A stretch of DNA of 12,239 nucleotides, from contig RFRI01000019.1 in NCBI GenBank assembly GCA_009924535.1, positions 1 through 12,239 on the forward strand, written 5' to 3'. Both the position numbers and the translations under genes were made by a program. The DNA comes from Verrucomicrobiota bacterium (lineage in GTDB: Bacteria; Verrucomicrobiota; Verrucomicrobiia; Opitutales; UBA953). A model generated the notes under the pieces. The model made no database searches. It was given only the letters and a program-made list of their open reading frames with translations, and was not told the origin of the DNA. This document shows positions 7,164-12,239 of this stretch, in pieces. The first letter of the stretch is position 1. Every line of letters begins with the position of its first letter.

Positions 7164-7772
7164 TCAGCGGCTGTAGAATTCGACGATGATCTGGACGTTG
7201 ACGTCCGAAGGCAGTTCTTCCTTGGCGGGCTCGCGGACGATCTGACCATTGAGCTGCTCAGGGAGGACGACGAGCCAGGCGGGGGCGGAACGACCCTGGC
7301 CTTCTTCGACGGCGCGGGTGGCGAGCTGCTTGGAAGAGGTGCGGTCGCGGACTTCGATCTTCTCGCCAGGCGAGGTGGCGTAGCTGGCGACGTCGACCTT
7401 GCGGCCGTCGATGCGGATGTGGCCGTGGCCGACGAGCTGGCGGGCGGCGGCGCGGGAATTGGCGAAGCCGAGGCGGAAGACCACGTTGTCGAGGCGGGTC
7501 TCGAGGATGCGGAGGAAATTGTCACCGGCGACGCCGCCCATGCGCTTGGCGCGTTCGAAGGAGAGGCGGAACTGCTTCTCGGTCAGGCCGTACATCATGC
7601 GAAGCTTCTGCTTCTCATTGAGGCCGACGCCGTATTCGGAGACCTTGCGGCGGGTCGTCTTGCCATGGATACCCGGAGGGTACGGACGACGCTCCTCACC
7701 TTTCGAGGTGGGGAAAATATTCTGGCCGAAGCGACGGTTGAGCTTCGTGGTAGGACCGGTGTAACGAGACAT
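7164..7772 (-). CDS. rpsD: 30S ribosomal protein S4
   Basis: S4 is a primary 16S rRNA binder that starts small-subunit assembly, and in several bacteria it represses its own mRNA. The 202-residue length is normal. It begins MSRYTGP and has PPGIHG and then the S4 RNA-binding domain (about 92-150, with SRAAARQLVGHGHI and DGRKVDV). It ends IIVEFYSR, matching the usual IVELYS terminus. The N terminus has no cysteine knuckle, so it is the zinc-free form of S4. The gene lies 86 bases after rpsK, one of the two longest gaps in the cluster, and a hairpin in that gap could be an autoregulatory site. AACACAC lies one base before the ATG. Confidence 0.97.
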   Translation of the reverse strand: MSRYTGPTTKLNRRFGQNIFPTSKGEERRPYPPGIHGKTTRRKVSEYGVGLNEKQKLRMMYGLTEKQFRLSFERAKRMGGVAGDNFLRILETRLDNVVFRLGFANSRAAARQLVGHGHIRIDGRKVDVASYATSPGEKIEVRDRTSSKQLATRAVEEGQGRSAPAWLVVLPEQLNGQIVREPAKEELPSDVNVQIIVEFYSR

Positions 7773-7784
7773 GGTGTGTTAGGA
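7773..7784 (-). promoter_or_regulatory. rpsD translation leader, ACAC type without Shine-Dalgarno
   Basis: The bases before the ATG read TCCTAACACACC. AACACAC (7780-7774) is identical to the heptamer before rplO. Confidence 0.45.
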
Positions 7785-7811
7785 TTTGGTAGAGTCGGCG
7801 GAGGGGAGGAC

Positions 7812-7837
7812 CCGCCCGGTTTGCCATAGCCGGACGG
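7812..7837 (-). promoter_or_regulatory. Hairpin in the rpsK-rpsD gap, possible S4 control site
   Basis: CCGTCCGG (7837-7830) and CCGGGCGG (7819-7812) form an 8-bp stem with one G-U pair and a 10-base loop. No T-run follows, so it is not an intrinsic terminator. S4 is known to bind structured leaders in alpha-operon or rpsD mRNAs of other bacteria. A role here is a guess from position. Confidence 0.4.
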
Positions 7838-7858
7838 TGATGCGGAAAGCGGGGAAGA

Positions 7859-8407
7859 TCAGACGCGACGGCGCTTCGGAGGACGGCAGCCGTTGTGAGG
7901 GATCGGGGTGGTGTCGAGGATCGAGGTGACGTTCAGGCCGAGCACCTGGAGGGCGCGGATGGCGCTGTCACGGCCCATGCCCGGACCCTTGACGCGGACG
8001 GAGACATCCTTGAGGCCGTGAGCCATGGCGAGCTTCGCGGCTTCGGAGCAGACGACCTGGGCGGCGTAGGCGGTGGACTTGCGGGAACCGCGGAACTGGT
8101 GGCGGCCGGCGCTGCCCCAGGAGATCACGTTGCCGTTGGCGTCGGTGATCGTGACCTTGGTGTTATTGAAGGTGGCCAGGATGTGGCAGATGCCGGTGGT
8201 GATGTTCTTCGAGCCCTTGGCGCGACGAACCTTCACTTCACCGAGCTCTTCGCCGAGGAGTTCCTTGGCGGTGATCTCCTTGCGCTCGGGAGCGGCGGCT
8301 TCGGCCGGAGCGGCCGCGGCAGCGACGACTTCGGGGGCGGCGACGCCTTCGGCGGCAGGGGCCTTCGGCTTCTTTGCCTTGGGGGTCTTGGGGGCTTCTT
8401 CGCTCAT
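7859..8407 (-). CDS. rpsK: 30S ribosomal protein S11 with long N-terminal extension
   Basis: S11 lies on the small-subunit platform near the mRNA exit and the E site. The core is unmistakable: ATFNNTKVTITDANGN, FRGSRKSTAYAAQV, KGPGMGRDSAIRAL, and the C terminus PIPHNGCRPPKRRRV. The protein is 182 residues against a usual 125-135. About 55 extra N-terminal residues are first Lys/Pro/Ala-rich (PKTPKAKKPKAPAA), then an Ala/Glu stretch, then a charged segment before the core at about 59. The ATG at 8407 is the only ATG upstream of the core, and an AACAC element lies 9 bases before it, so the extension is probably translated. An internal GTG start cannot be fully excluded. The gene is 29 bases after rpsM. 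Confidence 0.96.
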   Translation of the reverse strand: MSEEAPKTPKAKKPKAPAAEGVAAPEVVAAAAAPAEAAAPERKEITAKELLGEELGEVKVRRAKGSKNITTGICHILATFNNTKVTITDANGNVISWGSAGRHQFRGSRKSTAYAAQVVCSEAAKLAMAHGLKDVSVRVKGPGMGRDSAIRALQVLGLNVTSILDTTPIPHNGCRPPKRRRV

Positions 8408-8436
8408 CGTAAAATAGTGTTAGGAGAAAGGTTGGC

Positions 8437-8817
8437 TTACTTGGACGGAGCCGCGGCGACGCCGACGGTCTTGCGCTTGCCCTTGCGGGTACGGGCGTTG
8501 GTGCGCGTACGCTGACCACGGACCGGGAGGCCGCGGAAGTGGCGGAGGCCGCGGTAGCACTTGATCGCCTGGAGGCGCTTCAGGTTCTGCGCGATGTCGC
8601 GGCGAAGATCGCCTTCGCACTTGTACCCCATGCGTACGATGTACTCGACGATCTTGTTCAGCTGCTCCTCAGAGAGATTCTGAGCGCGCATGGCAGGATC
8701 AAAGCCGAGAGCTTCGCAGATCTCCGTGGCGCGGCGGGGGCCGATGCCATAGATATAGCGGAGAGAGATCTCTACTTTCTTGTTGTTGGGAATGTCTACG
8801 CCGAGGATTCGAGGCAT
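8437..8817 (-). CDS. rpsM: 30S ribosomal protein S13
   Basis: S13 is in the small-subunit head and contacts the large subunit and P-site tRNA. The 126-residue length is normal. It begins MPRILGVDIPNNKKVEISL, has the helix-hairpin-helix region YIYGIGPRRATEI, and ends in the basic segment RGLPVRGQRTRTNARTRKGK. I start at ATG 8817, where homologues begin; an ATG further upstream would add a residue stretch unlike S13. It opens the alpha operon here, 79 bases after map. The usual infA and rpmJ genes are not in that gap. The leader is A/C-rich (AAACAGCACGGACACC) with no Shine-Dalgarno sequence. Confidence 0.97.
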   Translation of the reverse strand: MPRILGVDIPNNKKVEISLRYIYGIGPRRATEICEALGFDPAMRAQNLSEEQLNKIVEYIVRMGYKCEGDLRRDIAQNLKRLQAIKCYRGLRHFRGLPVRGQRTRTNARTRKGKRKTVGVAAAPSK

Positions 8818-8896
8818 GGTGTCCGTGCTGTTTGGAAGGTGGGAAAGAGGTCGGAACTTGGAGGTTCTGGTGGGATTTGAAAGCAAAAAATACGGT

Positions 8897-9658
8897 TTAA
8901 ACGAGGGTGAGGATTTCAGCCCCGTTTTCGGTCACCAAAACGGTGTGTTCGAAGTGAGCGGAGACTTTCCCATCGGCGGTCCGGGCGGTCCAGCCGTCCG
9001 AGGCCATGACGATCTTATGGGAGCCGAGGTTTACCATGGGCTCAATGGCTAAAGCCATGCCTGGCAATAACTTAGGTCCAGTTCCTGCCTTACCGTAGTT
9101 TGGAATCTGGGGCTCTTCGTGCATCTTGCGGCCGACGCCATGGCCTACGAAGTCACGCACGATGCCATATCCCCCGGAGGCAAGAGCCTCCTGGATGGCC
9201 GCAGAGATATCCCCTACCCTATTGCCGGGCTTCACGGCGGCGATGCCGGCCATGAGGGATTTTTCGGTGTCGACGCAAAGCTGGCGGGCAAGGGGGTCGA
9301 CCGTCCCTACCATGATGGTCCGGGCATTATCCCCGATGAAGCCATCCCGGCGGACGACCACGTCCAATGATACCAAGTCGCCATCGCGGATGATGCGATC
9401 CGCGGCGCCGATACCATGGACGATCTCGTCGTTGAGAGAAATGCAGACGTAGCCCGGATAGCTCAGTCGACCGACGACGTAGCCGTGGCAGGCGCTCTCG
9501 CAACCATGCCGGGCCATCAGTCCGCGGGCGGCGGAGTCCAAGCCGGCGGTCGAGATACCCGGGACGACGAGGGTCGACAGGTCGTGCAGGACACGAGCCG
9601 CAGCCGCGCAGGCGGCGCGCATGCGACTCACGTCCTCGGCCGACTTCAAATCGATCAT
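8897..9658 (-). CDS. map: Methionine aminopeptidase, type I
   Basis: This cytoplasmic metalloenzyme removes the initiator methionine from nascent proteins whose second residue is small. The 253-residue length is standard for type Ia. The metal ligands are all visible: Asp99 (SLDV), Asp110 (GDNAR), His173 (GHGVGR), Glu206 (AIEPM) and Glu237 (FEHT). The catalytic-pocket histidines are His81 (VHGIG) and His180 (MHEEP). There is no N-terminal SH3-binding or zinc-finger extension. It starts 12 bases after secY, with adk, often found between the two, absent. The short leader ends CCCGGG, with no clear Shine-Dalgarno or ACAC element. Confidence 0.97.
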   Translation of the reverse strand: MIDLKSAEDVSRMRAACAAAARVLHDLSTLVVPGISTAGLDSAARGLMARHGCESACHGYVVGRLSYPGYVCISLNDEIVHGIGAADRIIRDGDLVSLDVVVRRDGFIGDNARTIMVGTVDPLARQLCVDTEKSLMAGIAAVKPGNRVGDISAAIQEALASGGYGIVRDFVGHGVGRKMHEEPQIPNYGKAGTGPKLLPGMALAIEPMVNLGSHKIVMASDGWTARTADGKVSAHFEHTVLVTENGAEILTLV

Positions 9659-9670
9659 CCCGGGAAAAGC

Positions 9671-11224
9671 TTAGCGGGCGAACGCGCCCCAGTGATTCAA
9701 ACCCCAGGCGATGACGCCGAAGATGAACAGGGTCAGGCAGGTCTTCTCGAGGGAACCAAGGGCCGAAGTTTCGGCGTCCGTACGGAGCGCGGCGGCGGGC
9801 ACCGGAATGCCGCCGATGCGTCCCTTCTTCAGGAAGCCTTCGTAGTTACGCTGCAGCAGATAGGTCTCCACCTGGCGCATCGTGTCGAGCATCACGCCGA
9901 CGGTGATCAGGCCGCCCGTGCCGCCGAGGAACGTCGCGAGACGCATCGGGAAGCTGAGCTGGCTGATGAAGAGGTCGGGCATCAGCGCGATGACCAGCAG
10001 GAAGAGAGACCCGGCCAGCGTGAGGCGGGTCATCACGAAGTCCAGGAACTGGGCTGTGTGCTCGCCGGGACGGACGCCGAGGATGTAGCCGTTGTTCTTC
10101 TTGAGATCGTCGGCGATCTGCACCGGGCGGAACATGATCGAGATCCAGAAGTAACTGAAGCCGAAGATAAGGACGGAATAGACCGTGTAGTAGAAGGCGT
10201 TGTTGCGGGAGAAGAATGCGGCCCAGTCATGCAGGAAGGCGAGCGTCGGGAAATAGGTGCTCAGCGGGTTGAGCAGCATGGGCGGGAAGCTCATGATGGC
10301 GCCGGCGAAGATGACCGGCATCACGCCCGCGTAATTGACCTTGAGCGGGAGGTAGTTGGTCTGCGCGCCGTACATCTTCCGGCCGACCATACGCTGCGCG
10401 TACTGGATCGGGATCTTGCGGACGGCCTGGTTGATGGCGACCATCGCGGCGGTGACGGCGACAAAAAGGAGGATCATGCCGGCGGCCTTCTCCCAGCCGT
10501 GGGAGTTGGCCGCGGCGGCGCCGACCTTGCCGCCGAAGGTCATGTCGACGAAGGAGGTGAGCGCTCCCGGGATATCGGCGAGGATGCCGATGGTGATCAG
10601 GACGGACGTGCCGTTGCCGATCCCACGCTGGGTGATCTGCTCGCCGAGCCAGAGCATGACGATCGCGCCGGAAGTAAGGAGGCAGACGCCGAGGCAGACG
10701 AAGAGCATCTTGCTCTGCATCACGACGATGGTGCCGGTGAAGTTGCCGAGGCCGAGGGCTTGGCCGACCTGCTGCGGATTGCAGAAGGCGCCGAGGAGCA
10801 GCGCGGACTGGACGATGGCGATCAGGATGGTCAGGTAGCGCGAGTACTGGGCGACCTTCTGGCGGCCGACTTCGCCCTCCTGCTGGAGGCGGGCGATCGA
10901 CGGGACGACCGCCGACATCAGCTGCATGATGATCGAGGCGCTGATGTACGGCATGATGCCCAGCGAGAAGACGGCTCCTTTGAGGAGCGCGCCGCCCGTG
11001 AACATGTTGTACATCGCGACCACTCCGCCCGACGACTTGTCGGCCATGGAGTGGTAGTAGTCCATGATGTCCTTCGGATCGATGCCCGGCAGCGGGATGT
11101 TCGCGCCGATACGGGCGACGAACACCAGGGCCACGGTAGCGATCAGCCGGGCCCTGAGCTCAGGGATCCTCCAGCAGTTGGCGAAGGCCGAGAACATCGA
11201 GGACAAGGGCGAGCCGAGGCTCAC
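9671..11224 (-). CDS. secY: Preprotein translocase channel subunit SecY
   Basis: SecY forms the protein-conducting channel of the Sec translocon in the inner membrane. Seen: the N terminus MFSAFANCWRIPELRARLI, the plug region NIPLPGIDPKD, GIMPYISASIIMQL, and the cytoplasmic loop FRPVQIADDLKKNNGYI. The canonical terminal region is ETYLLQRNYEGFLKKGRI. Ten membrane segments fit. The protein is 517 residues against a usual 430-450. The last 46 (472-517) form an extension with a further hydrophobic stretch (about 496-513), possibly an eleventh helix. I give the GTG start at 11224, which overlaps the rplO stop as GTGA and implies coupling. ATG at 11197 (MFSAF) is equally plausible because it matches the usual SecY start. 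Confidence 0.95.
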   Translation of the reverse strand: MSLGSPLSSMFSAFANCWRIPELRARLIATVALVFVARIGANIPLPGIDPKDIMDYYHSMADKSSGGVVAMYNMFTGGALLKGAVFSLGIMPYISASIIMQLMSAVVPSIARLQQEGEVGRQKVAQYSRYLTILIAIVQSALLLGAFCNPQQVGQALGLGNFTGTIVVMQSKMLFVCLGVCLLTSGAIVMLWLGEQITQRGIGNGTSVLITIGILADIPGALTSFVDMTFGGKVGAAAANSHGWEKAAGMILLFVAVTAAMVAINQAVRKIPIQYAQRMVGRKMYGAQTNYLPLKVNYAGVMPVIFAGAIMSFPPMLLNPLSTYFPTLAFLHDWAAFFSRNNAFYYTVYSVLIFGFSYFWISIMFRPVQIADDLKKNNGYILGVRPGEHTAQFLDFVMTRLTLAGSLFLLVIALMPDLFISQLSFPMRLATFLGGTGGLITVGVMLDTMRQVETYLLQRNYEGFLKKGRIGGIPVPAAALRTDAETSALGSLEKTCLTLFIFGVIAWGLNHWGAFAR

Positions 11225-11688
11225 TCAGCAGCGGTGGCCGACTTCTTGATCTCGATCAGGACCGCCTTGCCGCCGGCCTTCTCGATCTTCGCTTTCGCGT
11301 CCTTGGAGAAACGGTGGGCCTTGACGGTGATGGCGCGCGTGAGTTCGCCGGTGCCGAGGATCTTGAGGAGAGGGGCGGACTTGCGCAGGACGCCGGCGGC
11401 GACGAGTTCCTCGAGGCCGAAGGTCTTGCCTTCGAGCTCTTCGAAATCGCGCACGTTGAGCACGGCGTAGTCGATACGATTGACGTTCTTGAAGCCGCGG
11501 TGAGGCAGGCGACGGTAGAGAGGCATCTGACCGCCTTCGAAGCCGGGGCGATGGCCGCCGCCGGAGCGGGCCTTCATGCCTTTGTGGCCGCGACCGGAAG
11601 TCTTGCCGTGACCGGTGCCGCGACCGCGGCCGAGGATCTTGTGGCGATGAGTGGAGCCCTTGATCTTGGGCAGAGAGTCGAGTTTCAT
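11221..11688 (-). CDS. rplO: 50S ribosomal protein L15
   Basis: L15 binds 23S rRNA late in large-subunit assembly. The 155-residue length is normal. The Gly/Arg-rich N-terminal arm (GRGRGTGHGKTSGRGHKG), GFEGGQMPLYRRLPHRGF and the C-terminal globular domain (ITVKAHRFSKDAKAKIEKAGG) are typical. It starts 15 bases after rpsE, so rpmD (L30), usually between these two, is missing. The leader GCGGAACACACTGAC has no Shine-Dalgarno sequence. The stop codon is embedded in the GTGA overlap with secY. Confidence 0.97.
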   Translation of the reverse strand: MKLDSLPKIKGSTHRHKILGRGRGTGHGKTSGRGHKGMKARSGGGHRPGFEGGQMPLYRRLPHRGFKNVNRIDYAVLNVRDFEELEGKTFGLEELVAAGVLRKSAPLLKILGTGELTRAITVKAHRFSKDAKAKIEKAGGKAVLIEIKKSATAAE

Positions 11689-11703
11689 GTCAGTGTGTTC
11701 CGC
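11689..11703 (-). promoter_or_regulatory. rplO translation leader, ACAC type without Shine-Dalgarno
   Basis: The whole 15-base gap after rpsE reads GCGGAACACACTGAC. AACACAC (11699-11693) lies 4 bases before the ATG. There is no purine-rich ribosome-binding site at the usual distance. Confidence 0.45.
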
Positions 11704-12239
11704 TTAGGCGCGGAGAGCCTTGATTTGTTCGAGGGTACGGAGCTTGGAGAGTCCGTCCAAGGTGGCCTTCACGATCGCCTGGGGATTGTTGGATCCCATG
11801 GACTTCGAGAGGACGTCCTTGTAACCAGCGACTTCGAGGACGGCACGGACGCCGCCGCCGGCGATGAGACCGGTACCAGGAGCAGCCGGACGGAGCATCA
11901 CGACGCCGCCGTCGGCGTGGCCGATGACTTCGTGCGGGATGGTGTTGCCGCGGAGATTGACGCGGACGAGGGCGCGGTGGGCGCGGTCGGTTCCCTTGCG
12001 GATCGCATCGGGAACTTCCTTGGCCTTGCCGTAACCCACGCCGACGCGGCCCTTGCCATCCCCTGCCACGACGAGCGCGGCGAAGTTGAAGCGACGGCCG
12101 CCTTTGACGACCTTCGAGCAGCGGTTGATGTGGACGACCTTGTCGTTGTATTCGGAAGCAGGGGCGTCGTTGCGATTGTCGCGACGCGGACCGCGGCCAG
12201 GGCCGCCAGGACCGTTGCGACGGCCGCCGGGACCACCGG
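11704..12239 (-). CDS. rpsE: 30S ribosomal protein S5 (N terminus cut by right edge)
   Basis: S5 lies on the back of the small subunit, lines the mRNA entry region and affects decoding accuracy. The visible 177 residues cover the whole conserved core: VNRVSKTVKGGR-like INRCSKVVKGGRRFNFAAL, GDGKGRVGVGYGKAKEVP, HADGGVVMLRPAAPGTG, GGGVRAVLEVAG and GSNNPQAIVKATLDGL. Before the core is a Gly/Pro/Arg segment (GGPGGRRNGPGGPGRGPRR) of at least 26 residues, which ordinary S5 proteins lack. The start codon lies beyond the window, so the full extension is unknown. It is the first gene of the cluster visible here and is followed after 15 bases by rplO. Confidence 0.96.
   Translation of the reverse strand, partial: GGPGGRRNGPGGPGRGPRRDNRNDAPASEYNDKVVHINRCSKVVKGGRRFNFAALVVAGDGKGRVGVGYGKAKEVPDAIRKGTDRAHRALVRVNLRGNTIPHEVIGHADGGVVMLRPAAPGTGLIAGGGVRAVLEVAGYKDVLSKSMGSNNPQAIVKATLDGLSKLRTLEQIKALRA

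Noticed and set aside
5882..7189. Plus-strand open frame opposite rplQ and rpoA
   Set aside because: A Gly/Val/Leu/Asp-rich shadow of conserved ribosomal and polymerase genes.
7127..7525. N-terminal extension of rpoA into rpsD
   Set aside because: The frame is open, but the Ser/Pro/Ala-rich translation overlaps S4 out of frame and the conserved alpha subunit begins at 7126.
8889..8900. GTTTAAAC palindrome followed by a T-run after map, as a possible terminator
   Set aside because: An 8-base perfect palindrome with no loop cannot form a useful hairpin, so the T-run alone is not evidence of termination.
9416..11470. Very long plus-strand open frame (684 codons) opposite secY and rplO
   Set aside because: It is rich in Asp, Glu, His, Arg and Gly with no recognisable domain. 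It is the complementary-frame shadow of GC-rich secY/rplO/map codons.
1..12239. Mobile element, CRISPR, tRNA/rRNA or defence island
   Set aside because: I saw no transposase or integrase, no repeat-spacer pattern, no terminal inverted repeats and no structured RNA gene. All genes are core housekeeping in conserved order.

Overview
This is a GC-rich bacterial window in which every convincing gene lies on the minus strand. Transcription therefore runs from high to low coordinates. The gene set is conserved housekeeping: the distal part of the spc ribosomal-protein operon, the alpha operon, then guaA, dnaX, a small metallophosphoesterase and an HrpB-type helicase. I favour Verrucomicrobiota, perhaps an Opitutae-like lineage. 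The reasons are the absence of L30 between S5 and L15, no recognisable Shine-Dalgarno sequences, and the style of the SecY, RpoA and DnaX proteins. No 16S gene is present, so this placement is inference.

Layout in transcription order. rpsE is cut by the right edge, so only its C-terminal part is complete. It is followed by rplO, secY, map, rpsM, rpsK, rpsD, rpoA and rplQ. A strong intrinsic terminator at 5555-5595 closes this block. Next come a 78-residue membrane-anchored zinc-ribbon protein and guaA, then a short intergenic region with a hairpin and a possible promoter. dnaX, a YfcE/MJ0936-type phosphodiesterase and the 5' part of an hrpB-like helicase gene follow, and the helicase gene runs off the left edge. 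Genes are tightly packed: rplO/secY and phosphodiesterase/hrpB overlap by 4 bases, and no gap exceeds about 90 bases.

Functionally, the right half encodes ribosomal subunit proteins, the Sec translocon channel, N-terminal methionine removal and the RNA polymerase alpha subunit, a standard gene-expression cluster. The left half covers GMP synthesis, the replicative clamp loader and an RNA/DNA helicase.

I see no mobile element, CRISPR array, tRNA, rRNA or evident defence system. The interesting signals are within and between the core genes. dnaX has an A9 slippery run from which either direction of slippage gives a short gamma-like protein. Several start codons are preceded by ACAC-type leaders instead of Shine-Dalgarno sequences. 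S5, S11 and L17 carry low-complexity tails, SecY has a C-terminal extension with an extra hydrophobic helix, and several usual spc/alpha operon genes are missing.
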